From Rhodoferax potami (GTDB lineage Bacteria; Pseudomonadota; Gammaproteobacteria; Burkholderiales; Burkholderiaceae_C): 64,000 nucleotides of DNA. Each line of letters starts with the position of its first letter. Position 1 is the stretch's first letter. Shown here piece by piece: positions 28,489 to 38,921 of the stretch. Made by a program: the position numbers and the translations under genes. The notes under the pieces were generated by a model that saw only the letters and a program-made list of their open reading frames with translations, did not search any database and was not told the DNA's origin. The stretch covers positions 868,001 through 932,000 of the forward strand of contig NZ_JAVBIK010000001.1 of the NCBI RefSeq assembly GCF_032193805.1, given 5' to 3'.

Positions 28489-29055
28489 TTGGCAGCACTT
28501 TTTGGTAATGATGCCCTGCTTCGCTTTGAGGATTTGTTGAAGTGGCAGGCTCCACCCAGAGGATGGCTTAAGCTCATCCGTCAGGCATTGGGGCAAACGG
28601 AGCGTCAGCAAGCTAAGCGACTGGACATTTCTGGGCCAACGCTTCACAAGTGCGAACAGTCCGAATCGGAGGACCGCATCACTCTCGGGCAACTGCGCAA
28701 GCTTGCTAATGTGCTGGATTACGAGTTGGTCTACGCCCTAGTTCCCCGTCGCCCGCTCACAGACATGGTCCAGGAACGGGCTCGCAACATTGCCCTGCAA
28801 CAAGTCGGTGGCGTCGCGCACTCAATGGGTCTTGAAGACAAGCACCCCAGCTCCGAGCTGCTCTACAAGCAGAGGGAGCGCAGAACCGAGGAGTGCTTCG
28901 CGGACGCTGGTCAGACCAATGGCGATAGATTCAGCTGCGGAGCGCGAAACAGTGACTGGAAGCCTGATAGGTTGAGCCTAATAGAGCGAAGTTTTTGCGA
29001 AATCATGATGCGACTTTTCTGCGCTCCCTGGAGCTCTTTGCCTGAGCCTTCTTGA
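28489..29055 (+). CDS. mobile mystery protein A-like HTH regulator (no Fic partner)
   Basis: Residues about 12-125 match the MobMysA pattern: APPRGWLKLIRQALGQTERQQAKRLDI, SESEDRITLGQLRKLANVLD, YELVYALVPRRPLTDMVQERARNIA and GVAHSMGLEDK. The first part is a cro/C1-type helix-turn-helix. In described cases this gene is followed by mobile mystery protein B, a Fic-domain enzyme; here none follows, and the helicase operon begins 45 bases on. The last 55 residues do not look like the family. The frame opens with TTG right after a stop, and no ATG is available, so the N-terminus may be eroded. It probably regulates its own and the helicase operon. Confidence 0.72.
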   Translation: MAALFGNDALLRFEDLLKWQAPPRGWLKLIRQALGQTERQQAKRLDISGPTLHKCEQSESEDRITLGQLRKLANVLDYELVYALVPRRPLTDMVQERARNIALQQVGGVAHSMGLEDKHPSSELLYKQRERRTEECFADAGQTNGDRFSCGARNSDWKPDRLSLIERSFCEIMMRLFCAPWSSLPEPS

Positions 29056-29100
29056 CTAGAATTACGACGAAGGGTCAAAAAGGCCCAAGGGAGCTATGGT

Positions 29101-32100
29101 TTGGCTGAGGCATCAACGTTCGTAATCGACCTGCTGACTTATATCGAAGAGGTCGAAAAACTCAAAACAAAACCGGCCTTCACAGTGCCAACAGAGTTTT
29201 TTGTTGCCTTTCAGCAGGACCTCAAAGGGCTCCCCGAAATCCGCTTCAACGTGCAAGTTGAAGGTGACGACGTTTGGTTAAAAGTACCTCGTCTTCAAGA
29301 AATTGGCGCCCCCGACCCCGGTGAAGCCTTGAGGCAATGGGTAACGCTGCCCAAAACTCCGGAAAAGGTCCCAGAGCTAAAAGCTGAGTGCGTACTTTTC
29401 GAGGGAAAGCGGGAGGTTTCTCGTGAGCAACTGCAAGACCGCCCCGATGTCAAAGAGCTCTTCGACTGGTATGTGGAAAACCAATGGGAGCCATGGGCTG
29501 CCGCTGAAAAGCCACGCCGTAAATCAATATCCCTCTACAACAAGCTTTTCGCACTGCAGCAGACCATCTCATCTGAAGGTGCCGAAACCCCGCTTGAGCT
29601 TGCATGGGGTCTTGGATATTCAACTTGGAAGAAGGAGGGGCAGGCGAATTCGGTCAAGTACCCGCTTTTGGTGCAGTCCTGCGAAATAACTCTAAATCCG
29701 CGGACTTTCGACCTTGAGGTTAGACCTCGTGATGTGGACACACGTCTTGAGGTGGACTGCTATGCCGAGATGGACGTTCCAGGCGTCAAACCGATTGAGG
29801 AGTTCTGGAAAAGCTTCCAGGCTACTAGCCAAAATAGAGTCAATCCATTTGAAGACTCAACCTTTGAAGGGGTCCTGAAGGCAGCTGTTGGCCATTTGGA
29901 CCCCTCCGGCAAGTACGAGGTCCGCACAGATGACGTGACGCTGCCAGCTGTCGGAGACAAATTGTTGGCCACCAACACTTGGGTTCTCTTTGGACGAAAG
30001 CGTAGTGGCGATATTTTTCTTGAAGACATCCGTCGACTCAAGAAGACTGTTGAGGCCACGGAAACCTTGCCAAACGTCATTAGGAGCTTTGTCGAAGAAG
30101 GAGATGCTTCGGTTCGGGTACGTCCAGAAGTGCAGTTCCGGGGGTTGTCGACTAGCGACGGTTCTAACGCGGCCAAAGAGTTGTATTTCCCGATGGCCTA
30201 TAACGACGAGCAGGTCTCGATAATCCAGAAGCTTGAGGCGAATGATGGGGTTGTAGTGCAAGGCCCGCCGGGGACTGGAAAGACCCACACGATTGCTAAC
30301 GTCATATGCCATTACTTGGCCATGGGCAAGCGGGTGCTTGTTACTTCAAAAGGTGAAACCGCTCTATCAGTTTTGCAGGAAAAGCTCCCCGAGCGTATCC
30401 GCCCACTGAGTGTGGCACTGCTCTCTGAAGAGCGAGAGGGCATGAAGCAGTTTGAACACGCCATTCAGACCATTGCAACGGGAGTGGAGGGACTTCAGCC
30501 CCATCGGATTGAGGCACACATAGTGAGCCTTGACGCGGAACTCAATCAGCTTCATGCCAAGATTTCGCATGTTGACCGGTCAATTGCCGCGCATGCAGCG
30601 AGTCACATGCGCCAATATAAATTCCAAGGGCGAGAAATCTCCCCCGAAGAAATCGCGAAGTTGGTGATTGAGCAAGCAGATGAGCATCAGTGGTTTGACG
30701 ACAATGTTTCAGACCAAAAAGGCGAGGCTTTGTCATTCACAGATGCCGACATCACTGGATTGCGGCAGGCTCGGGCAAAAGTTGGCGCAGATATCGCGTA
30801 TCTCACAGCATCCTTGCCGCCAAACGATGACCTGCCCAGCTGGTCTGACCTTATTGGGCTGCACAAGGACATCGTTAAGGCTAAATCCATTGAATCAAAA
30901 GTAGAGGCTGGCGCCATCATCTCTTTGGTTGATTCGAAGTATGAAACCTTCAATCGTGCCCAAGAGTTACTGACATTCCTCGATGAATATTTAGCGCTCA
31001 AGGGAAGGCTGCTCGGCGATGCTATCGGACGCACTCTAGCTACCAGGCTCGCTGAATTGCAAGAACACGACCCTGTTCTGACTGGTTTGCTTGGCGTTTG
31101 CGGGTCATTTCGAGACATTGAGGCCAAGAGGAAAGAGTTTGTTGCAAAAGCTATCAGCGTCCCAGATTTGGCCGAGCGCAATCCAGATTTCATAGAAGCG
31201 TTGACGCGATTGATGAATGGCAAGGGCGCGTTTTTGCTCCCATTTGGAAAAGGCGAGGCTCGCCAATTGGTCGCGTCTGTCACGTTGTTGGGCGGAGCCC
31301 CCCAACGTACAGAAGACTGGCAAGAGGTCAACACTTATGTGCAGTGGCGGCTAAATGCACATCGGGAGGTGGCTCGATGGGCAGCAATCAGTACAGAATT
31401 TGGACTTAGCTGCCAAATCGCTGAGATTGAGACAACGGTCCGTTCCGTTGTCCAACAACAGGCTTGGGTTGACGATGCAAAACGGTTTGTTTTCGAAATG
31501 GACCGGCAAATGCATGGCCGTGTTCAAGCAGTCTGCGGCAAGCAAGTTGCCGACGCGGTGACAGAACAGGGTGACGGCTATCTAGTTGAAGTACGAGCAA
31601 GCCTGAATGCCCATTTGGAGCGAGGGCAGCTTGGCTATGCAATCAAGCGCGCGGGCGATGTTTTGGATAAGTTGAGAGATAGAAGTGGTTTAGTAGTTGA
31701 CCAGCTGCGCGAATTCTTAACCCGAGAACTCGGCTCGCCGGTTTCAGTTGAAAGTGACCTACAAGCAAATTGGCTTGCGATTCAGAGAGATTTGTCACGG
31801 CTCAACGGTCTGCGTAGTTCGTTTGATGAGATTGACCGGGTGACCAATCTCATTTTCTCTGCGGGGGCTGAGAACTGGGCAAGTAGGTTGCGCACGGTTG
31901 CTGTATCCGGAGACTCCGATGCGGTGCTGCCAGTTCGTTGGCGCGAGGCTTGGTCATGGCGTATTGCCTATCTGTTTCTCGAAAAGATAGACGTTCATCA
32001 AAAAATTCGGGACCTATTTGGCGAGCGGCGCACACTGACGGCATCGCTTTCACGTACTTACCAAGACCTCGTCGCAGAGAAGACCTGGCTGGGCGTTTTC

Positions 32101-33588
32101 AACAACTCTCCACAAAGCATTCGCCAAGCGCTGCAGGCTTACCTGAACTCTATCCAGGCAATGGGTTCCGGCACAGGCATACGCGCGGTTCGTCATCGCC
32201 GGCACGCACGTGAAGCTATGCTAAAGGCATACATGGCGGTGCCTTGCTGGGTACTTCCACAGTGGCGAGTTTCCGAGACGTTACCCCCTGAGATAGGTCT
32301 ATTCGACCTTGTCATCATTGACGAGGCGTCACAATCCGATATCTGGGCTTTGCCAGCCTTACTTCGTGGCAAGAAGTTGCTTGTCGTCGGGGACCACAAG
32401 CAAGTATCCCCCGGGGCAGTAGGTCTCGCTGAGCAAAGAATCATTGACTTGGAACAGCGTTTCTTAAGGTCGCAGTTCCATGGCGCGCAAATGACTCCGG
32501 ACAAGTCGGTTTATGACCTGGCTCGCGTCGTCTTTGCAGGCAACTCTGTAATGCTGAAAGAGCACTTTCGATGTGTGCCGGCAATCATTGAGTTCTCAAA
32601 CCGAGAGTTTTACAGCGGGGATATTAAGCCGCTAAGAGTTCCAAAGGCCAACGAGCGTCTGGACCCACCACTTATCGATGTGCGGGTTAAGGGTGGTTAT
32701 CGCAAAGGGGATACCAACCCCGCCGAAGCACAGGCAATCGTTCAAGAGATTGAAAAAATCCTCACGACCCCAGAAATGGATGGCCGTTCTATCGGAATCG
32801 TCACTTTGCTTGGTACTGAACAGGCAAAGTTAATCAATGACTTGATTAATGAAAGAGTGTCGCCGGGGGATATCGTCTCTCGCAAGATTGCGGTTGGGCC
32901 ACCCCCTGTGTTTCAAGGGCGCGAACGCGACATCATGATGGTGTCGATGGTGCTCGCACCGGGTGACCGTACCGCATCGGCAGTGGCTGGCCAACAACAA
33001 CGGTTTAACGTGGCCCTATCAAGGGCACGCGACCGTATGTACTTATTCCGGTCAGTTGCGGATAACGCATTTTCAGAGGACTCCCTTAGCGGCAAGGTGA
33101 TGCGGCACTTCCGCCAACCTTTCAATCAGGATGCACGGCAAGTTGAACGGCTGAGAGACCTATGTGAGTCTGCGTTCGAGCGGGACATGTTCGATGAAAT
33201 CACCAAGAGGGGGTATCGCATCCAACCGCAAGTGCCCTGTGGTTCCTACCGAATCGATTTTGTAATTGAGGGTAGCGAGGGTCGTCGACTGGCCGTGGAG
33301 TGTGATGGGGACAGGTTCCATGGCCCCGGTCAATGGTCCGACGACATGGCTCGTCAAAGGGTTTTGGAACGCGCTGGCTGGACATTCTGGCGTTGCTTTG
33401 CGTCTAGTTTTGCCAGACGTCGCTCAGAGGTCCTAGATGACTTGTGGTCGACGCTAGCGGGGCTAGGGATTGAGCCACTTGGAGCAGATTTTGTTGACAA
33501 CACCGCATGGGTTGAAACAAGGGACGTGGACCCATTTGGGGTCGACGTTACTGTGTCCGAACCCGTCGTGGAGGTTGCACTGCCATGA
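29101..33588 (+). CDS. superfamily 1 DNA2/NAM7-type helicase with C-terminal Vsr/MTES_1575-like nuclease
   Basis: A 1495-residue protein. Walker A GPPGTGKT lies at 388-395, then a long helical insertion (about 450-1000), Walker B LVIIDEASQSD with Asp1074-Glu1075, motif III GDHKQVSP, motif V QGRERDIMMVSM near 1273 and motif VI FNVALSRARDRMYLF near 1302: a UPF1/DNA2-like superfamily 1 helicase. Residues about 1359-1440 form a very-short-patch/MTES_1575-type nuclease (GYRIQPQVPCGSYRIDFVIE, then AVECDGDRFHG and RQRVLERAGWTFWRC), with PD-(D/E)xK-type acidic residues in place. Such fusions are common in phage-defence loci. Start TTG has an AAGGGAG seven bases upstream; the nearby ATG 29096 is out of frame. 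Its stop overlaps the next ATG. Confidence 0.9.
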   Translation: MAEASTFVIDLLTYIEEVEKLKTKPAFTVPTEFFVAFQQDLKGLPEIRFNVQVEGDDVWLKVPRLQEIGAPDPGEALRQWVTLPKTPEKVPELKAECVLFEGKREVSREQLQDRPDVKELFDWYVENQWEPWAAAEKPRRKSISLYNKLFALQQTISSEGAETPLELAWGLGYSTWKKEGQANSVKYPLLVQSCEITLNPRTFDLEVRPRDVDTRLEVDCYAEMDVPGVKPIEEFWKSFQATSQNRVNPFEDSTFEGVLKAAVGHLDPSGKYEVRTDDVTLPAVGDKLLATNTWVLFGRKRSGDIFLEDIRRLKKTVEATETLPNVIRSFVEEGDASVRVRPEVQFRGLSTSDGSNAAKELYFPMAYNDEQVSIIQKLEANDGVVVQGPPGTGKTHTIANVICHYLAMGKRVLVTSKGETALSVLQEKLPERIRPLSVALLSEEREGMKQFEHAIQTIATGVEGLQPHRIEAHIVSLDAELNQLHAKISHVDRSIAAHAASHMRQYKFQGREISPEEIAKLVIEQADEHQWFDDNVSDQKGEALSFTDADITGLRQARAKVGADIAYLTASLPPNDDLPSWSDLIGLHKDIVKAKSIESKVEAGAIISLVDSKYETFNRAQELLTFLDEYLALKGRLLGDAIGRTLATRLAELQEHDPVLTGLLGVCGSFRDIEAKRKEFVAKAISVPDLAERNPDFIEALTRLMNGKGAFLLPFGKGEARQLVASVTLLGGAPQRTEDWQEVNTYVQWRLNAHREVARWAAISTEFGLSCQIAEIETTVRSVVQQQAWVDDAKRFVFEMDRQMHGRVQAVCGKQVADAVTEQGDGYLVEVRASLNAHLERGQLGYAIKRAGDVLDKLRDRSGLVVDQLREFLTRELGSPVSVESDLQANWLAIQRDLSRLNGLRSSFDEIDRVTNLIFSAGAENWASRLRTVAVSGDSDAVLPVRWREAWSWRIAYLFLEKIDVHQKIRDLFGERRTLTASLSRTYQDLVAEKTWLGVFNNSPQSIRQALQAYLNSIQAMGSGTGIRAVRHRRHAREAMLKAYMAVPCWVLPQWRVSETLPPEIGLFDLVIIDEASQSDIWALPALLRGKKLLVVGDHKQVSPGAVGLAEQRIIDLEQRFLRSQFHGAQMTPDKSVYDLARVVFAGNSVMLKEHFRCVPAIIEFSNREFYSGDIKPLRVPKANERLDPPLIDVRVKGGYRKGDTNPAEAQAIVQEIEKILTTPEMDGRSIGIVTLLGTEQAKLINDLINERVSPGDIVSRKIAVGPPPVFQGRERDIMMVSMVLAPGDRTASAVAGQQQRFNVALSRARDRMYLFRSVADNAFSEDSLSGKVMRHFRQPFNQDARQVERLRDLCESAFERDMFDEITKRGYRIQPQVPCGSYRIDFVIEGSEGRRLAVECDGDRFHGPGQWSDDMARQRVLERAGWTFWRCFASSFARRRSEVLDDLWSTLAGLGIEPLGADFVDNTAWVETRDVDPFGVDVTVSEPVVEVALP

Positions 33589-34148
33589 CTAGGCCGCTGG
33601 GACGACTTGGAATTGCAGAGTTGGAAGAGCTTTTCAAGAAGCCGAACGCTACTGCTGACGAAATCAAGGCATTGGAGACAGAGCTCACATATCGGTCAAC
33701 TGCGAAAGCTGAAAAGCTACTTTCGGAAATTCGCAGCGGCGGTCGTTATAAACAGGCGATTGCCAGTGCAGGAAAGAGGATTGCTGAGAAGCAGCTGGTC
33801 CAACTCGAGCTCCCGTCGGTCGATGGCTTTGAGTTGTCTTCCAGTGCAGCTAACCCTAGCGTTCAATTGGTTAATCGCCCCTCATCGCCCGCGTCAATTC
33901 CTACGCCCACCCCACAAAAAATGACTAATGCCAAACCTGTATTGGCAATGTCAAAAGAACAAGCCTTCAAGATTTTGAAAGTATCGCCAACAGCCAGTTG
34001 GGAGCAACTTGAGAAATCGCGGAGAGAACTTGTAGCCAGTGGTCAACCAGACAAGTTGGCGGGTATGGCACCGGATGTACGGCAGTCCATTCAAGAGGAA
34101 TGTAAGCAAGTCAACGCAGCCTACAAGTTTCTATTGCAGGGCTCCTGA
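33585..34148 (+). CDS. J-domain-like protein with degenerate HPD motif
   Basis: A 187-residue protein overlapping the helicase stop by ATGA, so co-translated. The N-terminal half is helical and charged (ELEELFKKPNATADEIKALETELTYRS), a Pro/Ser-rich linker spans about 85-115, and residues 122-187 look like a J domain: MSKEQAFKILKVSPTASWEQ, SRRELVASGQPDKLAGM and KQVNAAYKFLL. The signature His-Pro-Asp, needed to stimulate Hsp70 ATPase, reads Gln-Pro-Asp. It may therefore be a scaffold that recruits the helicase or the OST-HTH protein rather than a true DnaJ cochaperone. Family assignment is by eye. Confidence 0.78.
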   Translation: MTRPLGRLGIAELEELFKKPNATADEIKALETELTYRSTAKAEKLLSEIRSGGRYKQAIASAGKRIAEKQLVQLELPSVDGFELSSSAANPSVQLVNRPSSPASIPTPTPQKMTNAKPVLAMSKEQAFKILKVSPTASWEQLEKSRRELVASGQPDKLAGMAPDVRQSIQEECKQVNAAYKFLLQGS

Positions 34149-34250
34149 CAGTTAGACGGTTGCTCCCGTCGTAGGCTACGCGTCTCTATTTTGCATGTTC
34201 CGCTACCGCAGCGAGGACCAAACTTCAGCTCTATTCAGGGAGAGAAAAAA

Positions 34251-35078
34251 ATGGAAGAGCCCCTTTACGCAGAGCTTCAGCGTGAAGTTCAAAGAAAGCT
34301 TGGCCGGTGCTTGATTCGAATTCAACAATACGAACTTCTGTTGAAAGAGATGCTCGCAAAGCGTGAAGTCTCGTTACAGACAGGTCGCAAGGGTTTGGTT
34401 CCGGAAGACTCTGAGTCAAATTTCAAGACCCTGGGTCAATTGGCAGGGGAGCTGACTGACGAGTATTTTCAGCCCACCCTCACAGATGCAGAAACACCCC
34501 TACCCGACAAATCAACAGACGAGAAAGAGCAGCCCCCGGGTTCATTCCACCTAAGTTTCAGCGTTTCGATTGCCCCAGAAGCGCACGCCAAGATGGTTAA
34601 AGAGCTACAAGAACTCGTAGACCTGCGCAATGACCTCGTCCATCACTTTTTAGAAGGCCAAGACCTTCTCTCAGAGCAGGGTTGTATTGCGGCGGACATG
34701 TACCTACAAGACTGTTACTCAGAAATTGACCGGCACCTCGCCTCTCTTCGGGAATGGGCTAAGTCATCGAATGAATCGAAGCTGTCGATGGCGGCATTTG
34801 TGATAAGCCCTGAATTTCAAGAGTTCTTGCTGGCAGGCATGAAACCGTCCAGCTCTGAGCGTGAAGGTGCTCTACCTAAATTCGTGGAGGTCCTTCGCCA
34901 GGCTGAAGGCGAGGTTGCCATTGATGGATGGACCCCCTTGAGTGCTGCAATTGAATTCGCAAAAGGCACGGCACCCGATGTGACACTAAAAACACACAGA
35001 TTTGGCAGCTGGCGCCAAGTCTTGTCGGAAGCTCGTGTTTTTGAGGTTTCCCGGCTGTCAAACGCAGTCTCGATTTGA
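34251..35078 (+). CDS. OST-HTH/LOTUS-type protein, C-terminus replaced by IS21 copy B
   Basis: ATG 34251 has an AGGGAGAG upstream. Residues 1-150 are helical (LQREVQRKLGRCLIRIQQYELLLKEM, KELQELVDLRNDLVHHFLEG; the latter looks HEPN-like). The last 70 residues, DGWTPLSAAIEFAKGTAPDV with FGSWRQVLSEARVFEVSR, match the OST-HTH/LOTUS fold, a winged-helix RNA-binding domain. IS21 copy B enters at codon 269, so the protein now ends LSNAVSI. Removing the IS and one CGGC restores RPQATGDSRETWYRSRLG and a stop at 37216, the expected final beta strand. It was the third gene of the helicase operon, 102 bases behind the J-like gene. Function is probably impaired. Confidence 0.75.
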   Translation: MEEPLYAELQREVQRKLGRCLIRIQQYELLLKEMLAKREVSLQTGRKGLVPEDSESNFKTLGQLAGELTDEYFQPTLTDAETPLPDKSTDEKEQPPGSFHLSFSVSIAPEAHAKMVKELQELVDLRNDLVHHFLEGQDLLSEQGCIAADMYLQDCYSEIDRHLASLREWAKSSNESKLSMAAFVISPEFQEFLLAGMKPSSSEREGALPKFVEVLRQAEGEVAIDGWTPLSAAIEFAKGTAPDVTLKTHRFGSWRQVLSEARVFEVSRLSNAVSI

Positions 35079-35161
35079 TACAACTGTGGAACGCAAACGC
35101 GGCGTGGATTTGATACACCGTTATGTGGGGTGATTGGTTGTTTTGTCTTTGCTTGGCGCCT

Positions 35162-37071
<1,910 letters not shown>

Positions 37072-37156
37072 CCATGGTTCGGATGGCTTGGCACGTTAGT
37101 CGAGGTGTATCAATTCCTCACCGCGTTCTCGTGTCATTTTCATACTGCGCGTGACA

Positions 37157-37633
37157 CGGCGGCCTCAAGCAACAGGAGACTCCAGGGAGACTTGGTATCG
37201 GTCGCGTCTTGGTTGAACCAGCTTGCATCCAGTGAGCCTGGTGAAAAGAGTCAAAAGGCTAGAAAAAGGTACCGACCCATCTGGGCCAATACACGATTTC
37301 CTCTGGTTTTTGGTGCTTTTTACGGGCTGGAATTGGCCCCAGAAGGCGTTCTACGTGTGGGCTTCTAATTTACTTTTTCCCGGCATCAACGTTCACGTAA
37401 GTTGTTGATTTCAAAGGGAAATGGCCACCTGCTGGATAACTCCCCCTCCAAGAGAAAAAAAGGCCTTCGAAATTGATGAGGCCTTTGCGGAATTTGAAGT
37501 GGTGTCGAGTTTCATTTCTCCACAGCCCATCCCAAGTGGATAAAGCATTATCTGGCTACGTGGCCCATATCCGGGATATGCCCGAATGGTCAAGGTCCAT
37601 TTAAATGCATACCTATGTTGGCATGGCCAGAAT
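37157..37633. other. gene-poor stretch holding the detached end of the OST-HTH gene
   Basis: Bases 37157-37216 are the original last 20 codons and stop of the OST-HTH gene, cut off by IS21 copy B. From 37217 to 37454 I see no supportable gene. A terminator at about 37455-37487 serves the minus-strand regulator gene. A 94-codon minus frame across this terminator is judged spurious. Confidence 0.6.
37455..37487 (-). terminator. terminator behind the RHH-like gene
   Basis: On the minus strand AAAGGCCT, a 12-base loop and AGGCCTTT are followed by a run of Ts. It lies about 150 bases behind the stop at 37634. Confidence 0.75.
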
Positions 37634-38083
37634 TTAAAGATTGATTGCAACCGCCAGCCGGACGATTTTTCCTCTGAGTTCGGGGTCGGTATCAACTGCG
37701 AACGTCATTGTTTTCAGAAGCAGTCCGAGGGGAATACCCGTTTTTGAGCTCAGTTTGGTTAAGGCTTCGCGCTCAGATATGGCAACTCTGATAACTCCGT
37801 ACTTTTGGCTGGTTGGACTCTTGTTTGCTTTTTGACGACGTAGTGCATTCAGCAGTTTGACTCGACCCGCCGGCGTCACATTCGCGCTGAGCCATTCATG
37901 GCAAGCTAGCCCTCGAAGGTCCTCTTTCGACTTAGACAACCTCTCTTCAAGCATTTCGACTCGATTTTTCGGGTCGACTTTGGCCTGCTTGAAGATGTCC
38001 GAACCTCGCATTACTGCTCTCTTGAGATATGCGAGTACAGCTGGTACTGATTCGTGTTTTAAGGGCATAGGTGCTTTTGACAT
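37634..38083 (-). CDS. ribbon-helix-helix-like regulator at the right transposon end
   Basis: A 149-residue protein from ATG 38081-38083. The middle is helical and charged (VEMLEERLSKSKEDLRGLACHEWL, RVKLLNALRRQKANKSP), and residues about 93-135 (YGVIRVAISEREALTKLSSKTGIPLGLLLKTM) have a beta strand and two helices in the order of MetJ/Arc-type ribbon-helix-helix domains. Two matched palindromes (CGTGATG-N2-CATCACG) lie just upstream, one of them seven bases from the start codon, so strong autorepression is likely. As the last gene before the right end, it may control transposon functions. No closer family recognised. Confidence 0.72.
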   Translation of the reverse strand: MSKAPMPLKHESVPAVLAYLKRAVMRGSDIFKQAKVDPKNRVEMLEERLSKSKEDLRGLACHEWLSANVTPAGRVKLLNALRRQKANKSPTSQKYGVIRVAISEREALTKLSSKTGIPLGLLLKTMTFAVDTDPELRGKIVRLAVAINL

Positions 38084-38089
38084 GCCTCA

Positions 38090-38115
38090 TTATGCGTGAT
38101 GGACATCACGCATAA
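38090..38115. promoter_or_regulatory. operator palindrome 1 of the RHH-like gene
   Basis: A perfect 26-bp palindrome built of TTATGCGTGATG, GA and CATCACGCATAA. Its core CGTGATGGACATCACG (38095-38110) recurs as site 2, centred 42 bases away, four helical turns, as expected for cooperative binding on one DNA face. Confidence 0.8.
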
Positions 38116-38136
38116 GCAACCCAGACAGAGCATTAA

Positions 38137-38152
38137 CGTGATGTGCATCACG
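38137..38152. promoter_or_regulatory. operator palindrome 2 of the RHH-like gene
   Basis: CGTGATGTGCATCACG has the same half-sites as palindrome 1 with the same two-base centre, further from the start codon, within 100 bases of the right transposon end. Confidence 0.78.
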
Positions 38153-38247
38153 CCAATTGTCGGCAAAGATGTAAAAGTCCAAAAATAGTCAATTTCTTGG
38201 GCGCTACCCTTTGGAAACCCGCATGCCTATTGGGTTTGAAAGGAATC

Positions 38248-38273
38248 GTTGGGCCAACAGCGTAGTAAGACCC
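38248..38273 (-). repeat. right terminal inverted repeat of the large transposon
   Basis: Exact reverse complement of 12686-12711 over all 26 bases. Outside it stands the second copy of the 8-bp target duplication. Confidence 0.92.
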
Positions 38274-38281
38274 CGCACCAT
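38274..38281. repeat. 8-bp target duplication, right (CGCACCAT)
   Basis: Same eight bases, same orientation, as at 12678-12685. Directly behind it begins the terminator hairpin of the OmpA-like gene. Confidence 0.9.
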
Positions 38282-38312
38282 GCAAAAGGCCCGACTGAAT
38301 CGGGCCTTTTGC
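38282..38312. terminator. terminator behind the OmpA-like gene, beside the transposon insertion point
   Basis: GCAAAAGGCCCG and CGGGCCTTTTGC pair around a short loop, with T-runs on both strands. It lies about 20 bases behind the stop of the OmpA-like gene (minus strand), and the transposon inserted immediately next to it. Confidence 0.88.
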
Positions 38313-38333
38313 ATGAGGTCGAAACGATCTGAT

Positions 38334-38810
38334 TTATTTCACAACCACTTCCACGCGGCGTGCTTCATTGGCGGGGCCTGTAGCCATTGCTTCCTCAGGC
38401 TTTTTCAACTCGACTTTGTCTTGGGGAACACCCAGGGCCACCAGAGCGTCGCGCACCGCGATGGCACGTTGCTTGGCCAATTCGGCGTTCTGAACGGGGT
38501 CGCCGCTCGCGTCATGAAAACCACTGATCACCGCTTGCTGACCGGCAGATACGGCGGTCACTGCGTTGGCAAGGGCTTCGTTAGCACCCATGGCAACGTC
38601 TGCTTTGCCTGTGGCAAAAAAGAACTTCACCACACCGTCTTCAACCCGCACACTGGCCGCGTCTGCCACTTCAACAACCGCTGCCGCAGGTGCAGGCTTA
38701 GCGCCAGACCGGCTGACGGCAAAACCAATCACAGAAGCCAGAATGGCGACGATGATGGTGCTCACGACGATGGCAACGACTTTGGTACCGGTATCTTCCT
38801 GCTCAGACAT
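38334..38810 (-). CDS. OmpA-like domain protein with N-terminal membrane anchor
   Basis: A 158-residue protein from ATG 38808-38810. One membrane span near residues 10-33 ([22 protein letters not shown]) anchors it, an Ala/Pro linker follows, and the C-terminal domain (about 50-158) shows the OmpA/MotB fold: [48 protein letters not shown] and [12 protein letters not shown]. The pattern NxxLxxxRAxxVxxxL is kept, so peptidoglycan binding is likely, although the first segment is atypical. Single gene, ending at a terminator, divergent from pdxH. Confidence 0.88.
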   Translation of the reverse strand: MSEQEDTGTKVVAIVVSTIIVAILASVIGFAVSRSGAKPAPAAAVVEVADAASVRVEDGVVKFFFATGKADVAMGANEALANAVTAVSAGQQAVISGFHDASGDPVQNAELAKQRAIAVRDALVALGVPQDKVELKKPEEAMATGPANEARRVEVVVK

Positions 38811-38921
38811 GTCAAACACTCCCTTAAAAATGGAGCGTATTGTAGGTTGTCGCAGCATGGGCTTCTCCTGCCCATGACCCAACGCAATTCACGGAAAGCC
38901 TGTAATTCCTATACTCCGGCT

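Noticed and set aside
37411-37695. A 94-codon minus-strand frame
   Set aside because: It spans a terminator, overlaps the RHH-like gene and has no protein-like sequence features.
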